NCBI RefSeq assembly: GCF_038896935.1
Contig: NZ_JBANDC010000012.1
Location: 89,795 to 153,794 of the forward strand
Length of the DNA stretch: 64,000 bases
Reading direction: 5' to 3'
Origin: Collimonas rhizosphaerae
Lineage (GTDB): Bacteria > Pseudomonadota > Gammaproteobacteria > Burkholderiales > Burkholderiaceae_D
The notes beneath the pieces were generated by a model that saw only the letters and a list, made by a program, of their open reading frames with translations, made no database searches and was not told the DNA's origin. Shown piece by piece: positions 17,337 through 26,123 of the stretch (positions are counted from its first letter, which is position 1; the number at the start of each line of letters is the position of its first letter). The translations under genes and the position numbers were made by a program.

Positions 17337-18755
17337 CTATTGCGCCAGGCGCTTGACCAGACGGTAGAGGAATTCACGGCCGTCGTACAAACGCTGGATT
17401 TCGACGCGCTCGTCCAGGCCGTGCGTGCGGCGGTCCGACGGCTCGACAAACAAGCCTGACACGCCATACATCGGAATTCCCGCATTGCGCATATAACTGC
17501 TGTCGGTGGCGCCGGTGCTCATGGCCGGCACCACAGGCACGCCTGGCCACATGTCCTGGGTCAGCGCTTCCACCGTTTTCACCAGGTCGCCGTTGAGCGG
17601 CGAAGCCGGGCTGCGCAGCGGCTTGTTGGTGTAACGCACGGTGATCTTGTCGTTATTGATCACCTGCTTGAACTGGCGATCGATATCGTCAGGATCGTCT
17701 TGCGGCAGGATGCGGCAGTTGACGGTGGCCTTGGCCGATTGCGGAAGGGCGTTTTCGGCATGGCCGGCGCTGACCATGGTGGCCACGCAGGTGCTGCGCA
17801 GCTGCGCATTGTAGTCAGGGACCGCCGACAGGCGCTCGATTGCAGCGGCGTCCGGCTTGCCGCTGCCCACCGCGCGCATGTCCGCGGCCAGCTGGCCGCT
17901 GGCGAACGGCGCGCTGCGGGCGAAATAGCCGGTGGTGACTTCGGCCAGGTGCACCGGGAAGCGGTAAGCGCTCAATCTGTTGAGCGCGGCGGCGATGGCA
18001 TAGATCGGGTTGTTGGCCGTCGGGGTCGAACTGTGGCCGCCGGCATCGCGTGCTTCCAGTTCGTAAGTGGCGTAGATTTTTTCGGCGACCTGGATCCGGT
18101 GCAGGTTCGGCTTGCCGTCGCGCAGTTCGCCGCCGCCGCCTTCGTTGATGCCGAACTCCGCCTTGAGCAATTCGGGCTTGTTGGCGATCAGCCATTTGGC
18201 GCCGTTGCTCTCCACATCGCCGCGTTCTTCATCCGTGGTCAGCGCCAGGATGATGTCGCGGCCGGGCTTGAAGCCTTCCTGCTTGAGCTGGCTCAGCACC
18301 GATACGAAAGCCGAAGCCATCGCCTTGTCGTCGATCGAGCCGCGGGCGGTGAAATAGCCGCCGGTTTCCTGCAGCTGGAAGGGATCGGTCTTCCAGTCTT
18401 CGCGCTTGGCTTCGACCACGTCGATATGCGCCAGCAACAACAGCGGCTGTTTGCTGCCGTTGCCCTTGAAACGCAGCACCAGGTTGCCTTTGCGCGGGAA
18501 CGGTTCGATCACCTGGATATCGCCAGCCTTGAAGCCTGCGTCCAGCAGATGCTTTTCCATTGCATGCGCGGCTTTCGTGGTGTCGCCCGCCGAGTGGCTG
18601 GTATTGATTTCGACCAGCTCTTTGTAGATGTCGTGGTAGCGCTGGGTTTCCGGCGCCAGCGTTTGCGCCGACGCCACGGCTCCCAGCGTGGCAAGGGCCA
18701 AGGCTACCGTGGCGTACGTGGTTTGGCGCGGCAAGCGGCGAATCTGCATTCTCAT
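17337..18755 (-). CDS. secreted M20/M28-type zinc metallopeptidase
   Basis: Predicted exported dipeptidase or carboxypeptidase-like enzyme (472 aa) with an N-terminal signal peptide ending near VASA-QT (residue 30). M20 metal-site motifs are visible: H110/D112 in LLLLAHIDVV, the bridging aspartate D142 in GSIDDKA, and the catalytic/metal pair E176-E177 in TTDEERGD. A late histidine lies in RRTHGLDERV. A dimerisation (lid) domain interrupts the catalytic domain as usual. It is the last gene of a probable operon with the CitMHS transporter and AtuA genes, 29 bp after the AtuA-C gene. Whether it shares their substrate is unknown. Confidence 0.85.
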   Translation of the reverse strand: MRMQIRRLPRQTTYATVALALATLGAVASAQTLAPETQRYHDIYKELVEINTSHSAGDTTKAAHAMEKHLLDAGFKAGDIQVIEPFPRKGNLVLRFKGNGSKQPLLLLAHIDVVEAKREDWKTDPFQLQETGGYFTARGSIDDKAMASAFVSVLSQLKQEGFKPGRDIILALTTDEERGDVESNGAKWLIANKPELLKAEFGINEGGGGELRDGKPNLHRIQVAEKIYATYELEARDAGGHSSTPTANNPIYAIAAALNRLSAYRFPVHLAEVTTGYFARSAPFASGQLAADMRAVGSGKPDAAAIERLSAVPDYNAQLRSTCVATMVSAGHAENALPQSAKATVNCRILPQDDPDDIDRQFKQVINNDKITVRYTNKPLRSPASPLNGDLVKTVEALTQDMWPGVPVVPAMSTGATDSSYMRNAGIPMYGVSGLFVEPSDRRTHGLDERVEIQRLYDGREFLYRLVKRLAQ

Positions 18756-18784
18756 GAACTTCCTTTCTTGGCGGCGTGGATGGA

Positions 18785-19111
18785 TCAGGATGGATCGATA
18801 TCGTCAGGAATTTCCAGGGTCATTATCGCCGAACTCAAGCATTTTCCGTGGGCGTCCAGCGCCAGGGAGCGCGTGACGCCGCCGCCCAGGGCGCGCTGCA
18901 TGACAAAGTTGAATGCGCCCAGGCTTGGCAGCGCATAGCGCACCACCTCGCCATGCACGATGCCGGCGAAATGCGCCTTGACGCGTTCCGGCGTCAGGTA
19001 TTTTTCCAGCAGCGCATAGTCTTGTGCGCGGTAGGCGATCACCGACAGGTTGGAGATGTCGCCTTTGTCGCCGGCGCGGGAATGGGCAAGCTCGCGTAGT
19101 TGCATTTTCAT
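18785..19111 (-). CDS. AtuA-related small protein (C-terminal AtuA domain as a separate chain)
   Basis: A 108-residue protein beginning MKMQLRELAHSRAGDKGD, the signature of the domain that forms the C-terminus of long AtuA proteins. Here it is a separate gene starting two bases after the stop of the long AtuA gene, so the two chains are probably co-translated and form a complex. The conserved R-A-G-D-K-G-D-I-S-N and ALGGGVTRSL motifs are present. Biochemical role not established in most bacteria. Confidence 0.8.
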   Translation of the reverse strand: MKMQLRELAHSRAGDKGDISNLSVIAYRAQDYALLEKYLTPERVKAHFAGIVHGEVVRYALPSLGAFNFVMQRALGGGVTRSLALDAHGKCLSSAIMTLEIPDDIDPS

Positions 19112-19113
19112 CC

Positions 19114-20442
19114 TCAATCGAAATGGACGGTGGTTGACACCTGCTCGCGTGGCAGCAGGCAAGACTGCACCGCAACCACTTCCTTCGCCGTCTTGGTGAC
19201 GCCGCCGCCGGCCGCCGGCCCGCAGGTGTACAGTGTCTCGACCTCATTGCCGATGCGGATCGCTTCGCCTATGCTGCCGCTGCGGGCGCTGACGCGGAGC
19301 CGCACTTCATACGGCTCGCCCGGTTGCGCCGACAAGGCGGCGCCGTGGATTGCGTCCACGCCCAGCAGGTCATAGCGGATTTCATCGAACGCCACGGCGC
19401 TGAGCTGCAGCCGTTCGGCGACAATTGCCTGCGCCAGCCTGCCGCGCGCCAGCGCACCCGGCCCGGCATAGGAAATCTGTCCTTCGCCGATGTAGCTGTC
19501 GATATAACCTATCGATACTTTCAGGGTGTCCGGCCTGGCGCGGCCGGTGGCGCCTTGCACCAGCACCCGGTCGGGGCCGATTTCCTGCACCGTCGCCGCC
19601 GAAAAATCGGCCACCACGTCCGGCGTCAGGTAACTGGCGGGATCGTGTATTTCGTACAGCAGCTGTTCCTTGCAGGTGGCCGGCGTTACCTGGCCGCCGG
19701 AGCCGGCAACCTTGGTGATCACGACCGAACCGTCTTCCGCCACCTCGCCGATCGGGAAACCCAGGCGCGCCAGCCCCGCCACGTCTTTGTAGCCCGGATC
19801 GGCGAAATAACCGCCGCTGACCTGGCCCGCGCATTCCAGCAAGTGCCCTGCCAGCGTGCCTTGGCCGAGGCGGTGCCAGTCGTCCATGGCCCAGCCGAAC
19901 TCGTGGATCAAGGGCGCCAGGAACAGCGCCGGGTCGGCCACGCGGCCGGTGATGATGACGTCGGCGCCCTGCGCCAGCGCTTCCACCAGCGGCGCGGCGC
20001 CGATGTAGGCATTGGCTGACAGCAGCCTGTCGCCCAGGCTGTTGACGGCGATATCCTGGTCGCTGATGTAGTCGCCGGCTTTCATGGCGTCCAGCACATC
20101 GTCGCCGGTCACCGCCGCCACTTTCAGCTTGAGCTTCATGCTTTGCGCAATCTGCCTGACCACAGCGGCGGCGGCTAGCGGATTGGCCGCGCCCATGTTG
20201 GTGATGATCTTGATTTTCTTGGCGCTGCAGATGGCCAGCACCGCCCGCATCCGCTCCGCCAGCAGCGGATCGAAGCCGAGTACGGGATCTTTCATCCGGC
20301 TCTGCTGGGCGATGGCGATGGTGCGCTCGGCCAGGCACTCGAACACCAGGTAGTCGATTTCGCCTTTTTCAGCCAGTTCTATGGCGGGTTCGATACGGTC
20401 GCCGGAGTAGCCGGCGCCGGCGCCGATGCGGATATGTCTCAT
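19114..20442 (-). CDS. AtuA family protein (DUF1446)
   Basis: A 442-residue cytosolic protein of the DUF1446/AtuA family, named for acyclic terpene utilisation in Pseudomonas. Typical family stretches are present: an early IGAGAGYSGDRIEPA, a conserved ITNMGAANP, then IITGRVADPALFLAPL, and a C-terminal YTCGPAAGGGV. Most family members outside pseudomonads sit beside organic-acid transporters rather than terpene genes. Here the CitMHS transporter is 27 bp upstream on the same strand and the small AtuA-C chain follows directly. A role in catabolism of a carboxylic acid imported by CitMHS is the likeliest reading (inference). Confidence 0.85.
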   Translation of the reverse strand: MRHIRIGAGAGYSGDRIEPAIELAEKGEIDYLVFECLAERTIAIAQQSRMKDPVLGFDPLLAERMRAVLAICSAKKIKIITNMGAANPLAAAAVVRQIAQSMKLKLKVAAVTGDDVLDAMKAGDYISDQDIAVNSLGDRLLSANAYIGAAPLVEALAQGADVIITGRVADPALFLAPLIHEFGWAMDDWHRLGQGTLAGHLLECAGQVSGGYFADPGYKDVAGLARLGFPIGEVAEDGSVVITKVAGSGGQVTPATCKEQLLYEIHDPASYLTPDVVADFSAATVQEIGPDRVLVQGATGRARPDTLKVSIGYIDSYIGEGQISYAGPGALARGRLAQAIVAERLQLSAVAFDEIRYDLLGVDAIHGAALSAQPGEPYEVRLRVSARSGSIGEAIRIGNEVETLYTCGPAAGGGVTKTAKEVVAVQSCLLPREQVSTTVHFD

Positions 20443-20469
20443 GCTGGTTTCCTCAAGCTGTATGCGTCC

Positions 20470-21768
20470 TCATAAAGGGAAGACGCCGATCGCGACACAG
20501 GTGATCGTCATGATGACCGAGGCCGTGAACAGGTATTTGAACGTGTATTTCTGGTGGTCGGCGAGATCGATGCCGGCCAGGCCCGCCACCAGGAAGGTGG
20601 CAGGCGTCAACGGGCTGACCGGGAAGCCGGTAGTCATCTGGCCCAGCAGCGCGGCCTGCGCCACGTGCAGCGGCTGCACGCCCAGCATATGGCCGACTTC
20701 GGCGATCACCGGCAGTACGCCGAAGTAGAAAGAGTCGGGATCGAACAGCATGGACAGCGGCATCGACAGCAGCCCGAGCACTACCGGGATATGCGAGGCC
20801 ATCGAGGGCGGCACCAGGCCGACCGCCATCTTGGCCATGGCGCTCAGCATCCCGGATTTGCTCATGATGCCGGTGAACACGCCGGCGGCGAACAGGATGC
20901 TGGCCATCAGCAGGGCCGCCTTGGCGTGGGCGTCGATGCGGGCGCGCTGCATGTCGGCATTGCGGTAATTGACCATCAGCGCCAGCACCACGCCGATCAT
21001 GAACATCACCACCGGATCGATTTTGCCGCTGATCATCACGCCCAGCACAAAAACGGTCAGCACGATATTGATCCAGAAATTCTGCGGACGGCGTATGCTT
21101 TTTTCCGCCTCGGACAATGCATGCGTATGGACGAAACCGGACGGCGCGCCCTTGGCCAAGCCGAGCCGCCGTTCCTCTTTCAGGCCGAGGTAGTAGGCCA
21201 CCGAAAAAACGAATATCAGGCCGACCACCTGCACCGGGATCAAGGGCGTGAAAATCTCGCTGACCGGAATATGCAAGGCGGCGGAAGCGCGGATCATGGG
21301 GCCGGTCCATGGCAGGAAATTGACGCCGGCCGCCAGCGATGCGACGCAGGCCAGGATGCGCTTGTCGATGCCGAGCCGCGTGTACAGCGGCAGCATGGCC
21401 GGAATCGTCACCAGGAAGGTGACAGCGCCCGAACCGTCGAGGTGGATCAGCAGCGCCAGCAGCGCGGTGCCGGGCACGATGCGGGTAGGGCGGCTGCCGA
21501 CGATGCGCAGGATGGCGGAGATGATCGGATCGAGCATGCCGGCATCGGTGACGATGCCGAAGAACAGGATCGCGAACACGAACATGCCGGCCACCGGCGC
21601 AATGCCGGTGATGCCGGAGACGATGAATTTGGAGGTCTCCAGGCCAAAGCCGCCGATCAGGGCGGCGATGATGGGGATTGCGATAAGCGCCACCAGGGGC
21701 GACATTTTTTTTGTCAGGATCGCCGCCAGCAGGGTGACGATGGTAATGAAGCCGAGTAATGCCAGCAT
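20470..21768 (-). CDS. CitMHS-family transporter (metal-citrate/proton symporter type)
   Basis: Inner-membrane transporter of 432 aa with about 11-12 helices. CitMHS hallmarks include HLDGSGAVTFLVTIPAML after the first third and GVNFLPWTGPMIRAS in the middle. Members import citrate complexed with Mg2+ or Ca2+, or related tri- and dicarboxylates. It is the first gene of the putative operon CitMHS-AtuA-AtuA-C-M20 peptidase. It diverges from the LysR regulator, whose start is 138 bp away. The shared spacer contains a candidate operator, so transport is probably induced by its own substrate. Confidence 0.88.
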   Translation of the reverse strand: MLALLGFITIVTLLAAILTKKMSPLVALIAIPIIAALIGGFGLETSKFIVSGITGIAPVAGMFVFAILFFGIVTDAGMLDPIISAILRIVGSRPTRIVPGTALLALLIHLDGSGAVTFLVTIPAMLPLYTRLGIDKRILACVASLAAGVNFLPWTGPMIRASAALHIPVSEIFTPLIPVQVVGLIFVFSVAYYLGLKEERRLGLAKGAPSGFVHTHALSEAEKSIRRPQNFWINIVLTVFVLGVMISGKIDPVVMFMIGVVLALMVNYRNADMQRARIDAHAKAALLMASILFAAGVFTGIMSKSGMLSAMAKMAVGLVPPSMASHIPVVLGLLSMPLSMLFDPDSFYFGVLPVIAEVGHMLGVQPLHVAQAALLGQMTTGFPVSPLTPATFLVAGLAGIDLADHQKYTFKYLFTASVIMTITCVAIGVFPL

Positions 21769-21879
21769 GTTGTCTGTCTCCTATCCCTTGGATATTTTTA
21801 TGGGAATACTTGTTATTGCTCTTGTTTTAAGCGCATTCTGGGAGCTGTGGTTTGTGCTGTAAAATGAATTTTTTCGATA

Positions 21880-21904
21880 GATTGATCGTTAAAACGGATT
21901 AATC
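21880..21904. promoter_or_regulatory. candidate LysR operator between the regulator and the CitMHS gene
   Basis: An imperfect dyad GATTGATCG-N6-CGGATTAATC ending two bases before the LysR start codon. LysR-type regulators usually bind such AT-rich dyads beside their own promoter and control the divergent gene. The position over its own ribosome-binding region suggests autorepression. Assigned by eye. Confidence 0.4.
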
Positions 21905-21905
21905 G

Positions 21906-22829
21906 ATGAAACTCAATATCTCCACCCGCTCGCTGCACGCCTTCCTGGCGCTGCAGGAATGCAAGCATTTCACCCACGCTGCGGAGCGCTGCTTCATGTC
22001 GCAATCGGCGTTCAGCGTCATGATCCAGAAACTGGAAGTGGCGGTGGGCGCCAAGCTGTTCGAGCGCGATACGCGCAACGTCACGCTGACCGCCGAGGGC
22101 GAACTGTTTGCGGAAGTGGCGCGTTCGCTGGTCAGCGATATCGAATCGGCATTTGCCGACATGAGCGACTACGCCGCCAGGCGCAAGGGCCGGGTGGCGA
22201 TCGCCGCGCTGCCGTCGCTGGCGGCGAACGGCTTGCCGGCGGTGATTGCCGAATACAAGCGGGCCTATCCGGGAATTACGGTGCAGCTGTTCGACGCCTT
22301 GTCGGACCAGTGCCTGGCCATGCTGCGCCAGGGCAAGGCGGATATTGCCTTGACCGCGCCCGGTTCGGGCCTGACCGAATTCGATACCAAGACCTTGTGC
22401 AGCGATCCGTTTTACCTGGTGTGCCGCCAGGACCATGCGCTGGCCGGCAAGCGCCGCATCCGCCTGTCTGACCTGGGCGGCTGCGAGCTGATACACCTGG
22501 CGCGTTCGACCAGCGTGCGCCAGCATGTCGAGCTATTGTTGCGCGGCATTCCGGTGATGAATTCGGGGCTGGAAGTGGAGCATCTGGCGACGGTGGCGGG
22601 CTTGATCGAATCCGGCCTGGGCGTCAGCATCGTGCCGGAGCTGACCTTGTTCCAGTTTCGTCACATGGACCTGGTCAGCATCCCGATCGATGCGCAGGAC
22701 ATCGTGCGGCCTATCCTGATCGTGAAAAAGAAAGAGCGCTCTCTTTCGATTGCGGCGCAGGGCATGTCGGAACTGATTGAAAAGCGGCTGCGCAATATCG
22801 GCAGCCGCGCGGCGGGCCGGCGGCGTTAG
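21906..22829 (+). CDS. LysR-family transcriptional regulator
   Basis: Standard-length LTTR (307 aa). N-terminal winged helix-turn-helix in residues 5-65 (LHAFLALQECKHFTHAAERCFMSQ... then the family VxLFER-type motif KLFERDTR). A periplasmic-binding-protein-like effector domain runs from about 95 onward and has the usual IESGLGVSIVP segment. Divergent from the CitMHS/AtuA operon, so most likely its activator, responding to the transported acid or a breakdown product. Its 3' end overlaps the convergent signal peptidase gene by 4 bp. Confidence 0.88.
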   Translation: MKLNISTRSLHAFLALQECKHFTHAAERCFMSQSAFSVMIQKLEVAVGAKLFERDTRNVTLTAEGELFAEVARSLVSDIESAFADMSDYAARRKGRVAIAALPSLAANGLPAVIAEYKRAYPGITVQLFDALSDQCLAMLRQGKADIALTAPGSGLTEFDTKTLCSDPFYLVCRQDHALAGKRRIRLSDLGGCELIHLARSTSVRQHVELLLRGIPVMNSGLEVEHLATVAGLIESGLGVSIVPELTLFQFRHMDLVSIPIDAQDIVRPILIVKKKERSLSIAAQGMSELIEKRLRNIGSRAAGRRR

Positions 22830-23494
22830 CGCAGCTGCATGCCGAAGCGTTCGGTCCTCGGCATCCAGTTGCCCTTGATGTCGGCCGACACCAGCACCCG
22901 TTCAGCGCGCCCGATCAGCAACTCGCGCGGCACGAAACCGAAATGGCGGTAGTCGCCGCTGTTGTCGCGGTTATCGCCCAGCATCATGTAGTGGTCCTGC
23001 GGCACCGTGATCGGGCCGAAATTGCGCTCGGCGCTGACTTGCGGCAGCAGCTGGATGCGATGCTGTTCCGTTCCCATCTTTTCATTCAGGCGCAAGGCCA
23101 CCAGAGCGCCGCCATGCTCCAGCGGTTCGGGCGCGCTGCCCAGCATGGCGTAGCTGGCTTGCTGGCCGTTGATGATCATCTTTTCATCGCGCATCTCGAC
23201 AATGTCGCCGGGCAGGGCGATCACGCGCTTGATGAGCCGGGTATCGTCCAGCGGTGAAAAGAAAGTGACGATATCGCCGCGCTTCGGTTCGCCGAGGCGG
23301 CTGAGGACGATGTTGGTGAGCGGGACTTTCAGGTTGAATGCGAGGCGGTTGACGAACACCACATCGCCTTCCAGCAGGTTAGGGCGCATGGAACCGGAAG
23401 GGATCGGATTCCAGTCGGCGACCGCGGTGCGGAAAATCCCGAAAAGAAAAAGGAACAGCAGGAATCCCTTGTTGAGACGAATCCAGTTTTTCAT
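22826..23494 (-). CDS. lepB: signal peptidase I
   Basis: Type I signal peptidase (222 aa), removing signal peptides at the outer face of the inner membrane. One N-terminal membrane helix (about residues 9-27) precedes the catalytic serine S35 in PSGSM. The general base is K89 in RLIKRVIALPGD, and box E is GDNRDNSGDYR. It is shorter than E. coli LepB (one anchor helix instead of two), as in many secondary copies. It stands alone and not in the usual lepA-lepB-rnc operon, so it may be an additional signal peptidase. The C-terminus overlaps the LysR gene tail-to-tail. Confidence 0.9.
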   Translation of the reverse strand: MKNWIRLNKGFLLFLFLFGIFRTAVADWNPIPSGSMRPNLLEGDVVFVNRLAFNLKVPLTNIVLSRLGEPKRGDIVTFFSPLDDTRLIKRVIALPGDIVEMRDEKMIINGQQASYAMLGSAPEPLEHGGALVALRLNEKMGTEQHRIQLLPQVSAERNFGPITVPQDHYMMLGDNRDNSGDYRHFGFVPRELLIGRAERVLVSADIKGNWMPRTERFGMQLR

Positions 23495-23614
23495 TTCACT
23501 CCGCCTTTCAGTGACAACCCATGCCCATCAGCTAACGTACCCAATCCCGCAATCCGCACAGTATGCCACTTATTCCCCTGGCCATATTTCCCCACCCCCA
23601 ACCTTGCCAGCCAG

Positions 23615-23674
23615 TTAATTAGGGTCAGAGTCGAATTGTTGAGCGGTCAACAATTCGACTCTGACCCTAATTAA
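23615..23674. repeat. REP-like hairpin, perfect 28-bp inverted repeat
   Basis: Arms 23615-23642 and 23647-23674 are perfect complements around a GCGG loop. The core is the same TTAGGGTCAGAGTCGAAT unit as in the elements near 15.4 and 16.1 kb. It lies between the signal peptidase promoter and the isochorismatase-like gene's stop codon. Confidence 0.85.
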
Positions 23675-23687
23675 TAAGCGCGGTGGT

Positions 23688-24299
23688 TTAGGCTACGGGT
23701 AACTGCAGGATCTGGGCGGTTGTCATGATGTCGCCGAAGGTGTCGGCGATGGTTGCCAGCGATGCGCGGTGGAGTGCGGCGTGGGGCAGGACGGCGCCGT
23801 CGGCGGTGTCGAGGTCGCGGGTGGCGCAGGCGTCTTCGGCCACCAGCACCTGGTAGCCGAGGGGTACTGCGTCGCGTGCCGCGCCGGCGACGCAGGCGTG
23901 GGTCATCAGGCCGCTGATGATCAGGGTCTTGATGCCGGCTGCCTTGAGGCGGCTGTCGATGTCGGTGGTCGGGAACACGCTGACCGACGATTTTTGCAGC
24001 ACGGTGTGGTGCGCGGCGGGCTGCAGTCCGTCATGGAATTGCACGGTGGTCCCGCCTTCGGCAAAAATCGGCGTGCCTGCCGGCGTGACATGCTGGACAT
24101 GGAATACCGGGATGCCTGCTTGGTCGGCGAAGGCCGTAAGGCGTTGGGCGTTGCCGAGTGCGCGCGCGCCGTCGGGAATCGGCATCTTGCCGCTGAAGTA
24201 TTCGTTTTGAAAGTCGATCACCAGCAGCGCGGTGCTGGCGGCTTCTATCTTGGCCGGTGCAGTTGCGCCGGCGATGGCGCGGATGGTTGGGTGGTGCAT
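23688..24299 (-). CDS. isochorismatase-family cysteine hydrolase
   Basis: A 203-residue cysteine hydrolase of the isochorismatase-like fold. The catalytic triad is visible as D29 (VIDFQNEYF), K103 (LQKSSVSVF) and C136 (MTHACVAGAARDA). The cis-peptide segment GLMTHACV is conserved. Family members hydrolyse isochorismate, nicotinamide or small amides; no active-site detail here picks one. It is transcribed divergently from a GlxA-type AraC regulator, a common pairing in which the regulator controls the hydrolase. Confidence 0.85.
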   Translation of the reverse strand: MHHPTIRAIAGATAPAKIEAASTALLVIDFQNEYFSGKMPIPDGARALGNAQRLTAFADQAGIPVFHVQHVTPAGTPIFAEGGTTVQFHDGLQPAAHHTVLQKSSVSVFPTTDIDSRLKAAGIKTLIISGLMTHACVAGAARDAVPLGYQVLVAEDACATRDLDTADGAVLPHAALHRASLATIADTFGDIMTTAQILQLPVA

Positions 24300-24456
24300 C
24301 TTGGAACTCCTGTGTGAATGGGCAGGATGGACGCCAATCGCTCATCCCTGCCTTTCCCCTGGCTCTCTGCAGCGAGCGTTGGAACAGGACGAAGTATCGG
24401 GTTTCAGGGTAATCGGCGAAAGTGTCCCGATAGACATAATGTGATAGGATCGGGCC

Positions 24457-25449
24457 ATGTTGAAATTGGCCCAGAATTCCGCAACTGCTCCCGAGAAAAT
24501 GCATACCGTGGCGGTGATCGCTTTCGAGGGCATCAGTCCTTTCCACCTGTCCGTGCCGTGCATGGTGTTCGGCGACGACCTGGCCAGGCTGGGCGTGCCG
24601 CGCTACCGCTTGCTGATATGCGGCGAGAAGGCGGGCCTGATTGCAACCATGTCGGGATTCGATATCGATGTGCGGCATGACCTGTCCGCGCTGGTGGAAG
24701 CCGACACCGTGATCGTGCCGGCCTGGCGCGATCCCGACGAGCGTCCGCCTGAAGCCTTGCTGCAGGCATTGCGCCAGGCGCACTTGCGCGGCGCCAGGGT
24801 GGTCGGTTTGTGCCTGGGGGCGTTTGTACTGGCCGAAGCCGGTTTGCTGGATGGCCGGGCGGCATCCACCCACTGGGTGTGGGCCGAGGATTTTGCCCGC
24901 AAGTACCCACGCGTCAAGCTGGACCAGAAAGTACTGTACGTCGACGATGGCGCTATCCTGACCTCGGCCGGCACCGCGGCGGCGATCGATTGCTGCCTGC
25001 ATCTGCTGCGCCGCGACCACGGCGCCGACGTGGCCAACCGTATCGCCCGGCGCATGGTGGTGGCGCCGCATCGCAATGGCGGCCAGGCGCAGTACATCGA
25101 ACAACCGCTGCCGGCAAGCGGCGGCAGCGACCAGCTTACGGTTACCCTGGACTGGGCCATCGAACACCTGGAACAGCCGCTGTGCCTGGATCTGCTGGCT
25201 GCGAAGGCCGCCATGAGCCGGCGCAATTTCACCCGCCGCTTCAAGATGAAAACCGGGACCACGGTATCGCAATGGCTGCTCAACCATCGCCTGGCGTCGG
25301 CGCAGCGGCTGCTGGAAACTTCCGACAAGGCGATAGACCGCATCGCCGAACTGGTCGGCTTCGGCTCCACCGTATCGCTGCGCCAGCATTTCACTGCCGC
25401 GTTCTCGGTTTCGCCCGCCGCCTACCGCAAACAATTCCGGCGCCAGTGA
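24457..25449 (+). CDS. GlxA-family transcriptional regulator (DJ-1/PfpI domain plus AraC domain)
   Basis: A 330-residue regulator. The N-terminal DJ-1/PfpI-like domain (about 15-190) has the nucleophile-elbow-like segment VVGLCLGAFVLAEAGLL, followed by the typical TTHW-like ASTHWVWAEDFA. The C-terminal AraC-type double helix-turn-helix covers about 225-325, with the family ending RQHFTAAFSVSPAAYRKQFR. The first domain senses a small molecule rather than acting as a protease in this family. Divergent from the isochorismatase-like hydrolase, which is the likely target. A second in-frame ATG 14 codons in is possible. Confidence 0.85.
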   Translation: MLKLAQNSATAPEKMHTVAVIAFEGISPFHLSVPCMVFGDDLARLGVPRYRLLICGEKAGLIATMSGFDIDVRHDLSALVEADTVIVPAWRDPDERPPEALLQALRQAHLRGARVVGLCLGAFVLAEAGLLDGRAASTHWVWAEDFARKYPRVKLDQKVLYVDDGAILTSAGTAAAIDCCLHLLRRDHGADVANRIARRMVVAPHRNGGQAQYIEQPLPASGGSDQLTVTLDWAIEHLEQPLCLDLLAAKAAMSRRNFTRRFKMKTGTTVSQWLLNHRLASAQRLLETSDKAIDRIAELVGFGSTVSLRQHFTAAFSVSPAAYRKQFRRQ

Positions 25450-25523
25450 GGCGCCGCGCTTTGTACTATACAATTTGGCCTTCCTAGCCTCATCTACCTT
25501 CTATCAGCAGCGAAGCAATCCCA

Positions 25524-26039
25524 ATGACAGACAATTCCGCAGCAACCCCCGATGCCCACGATGAAACCGCCGCCGGCGACCGGCTGATCCAGGAGCCGCG
25601 CCTGTGGTGCGACGACGGCTGGACCGCGCGCATCATCAAGAACGACGATGACGACGGCTGGGCGGTAGCGATGATCAAGGACGGCGAACCGGAACCGGCG
25701 CTGATCGGGCCCTGGACCATGGGCCGCGACAAGAAGAACCCGAAACCGCTGGATGCCTCGGCTTTCATCACGCTGGTCAAGACCGCCTCGGAGTTCGTGC
25801 GCCGGCACGAACAGCAGCTGCATGCCATGCTGCACAAGAGCATCGTGGTGGCCGCTGCTGAAACAACGCTCAATGTCACGCTCGACATCGTTCCCGACGA
25901 CGATTTTCCCTATGCCTTGCTGACCGCCCACGATGCCGACGGCGAACAGCTGGCGCAGGTGCGGGTAGCGGCGACTTTCAAGCTTAGCGAAAGCAGCGCC
26001 GACGCCTGGGCGGCAAACGGATTCCGTACGCCGCATTGA
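25524..26039 (+). CDS. conserved hypothetical protein, acidic, 171 aa
   Basis: No named domain recognised. The protein is acidic, with a run of aspartates near residue 40 (NDDDDGW) and an N-terminal half that looks beta-rich. There is no signal peptide or membrane helix, so it is probably cytosolic. Similar unnamed proteins occur in Burkholderiales genomes (recollection, not checked). Codon usage matches the neighbours. It stands 74 bp after the GlxA gene and 84 bp before the nuclease gene. Confidence 0.7.
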   Translation: MTDNSAATPDAHDETAAGDRLIQEPRLWCDDGWTARIIKNDDDDGWAVAMIKDGEPEPALIGPWTMGRDKKNPKPLDASAFITLVKTASEFVRRHEQQLHAMLHKSIVVAAAETTLNVTLDIVPDDDFPYALLTAHDADGEQLAQVRVAATFKLSESSADAWAANGFRTPH

Positions 26040-26075
26040 TCGCATCGCAAAAAAATGAGGGATAGTGCTTGGTGC

Positions 26076-26090
26076 GGTTTAAGTTAAACC
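26076..26090. promoter_or_regulatory. perfect 15-bp palindrome in the nuclease promoter region
   Basis: GGTTTAA-G-TTAAACC, immediately followed by a -10-like TTATACT. It lies 34 bp upstream of the nuclease ATG. The placement beside a -10 box is what a repressor operator would look like; no regulator gene is adjacent. Confidence 0.4.
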
Positions 26091-26123
26091 TTATACTGGG
26101 TATTTATACAGTTTTGGTGAGTA

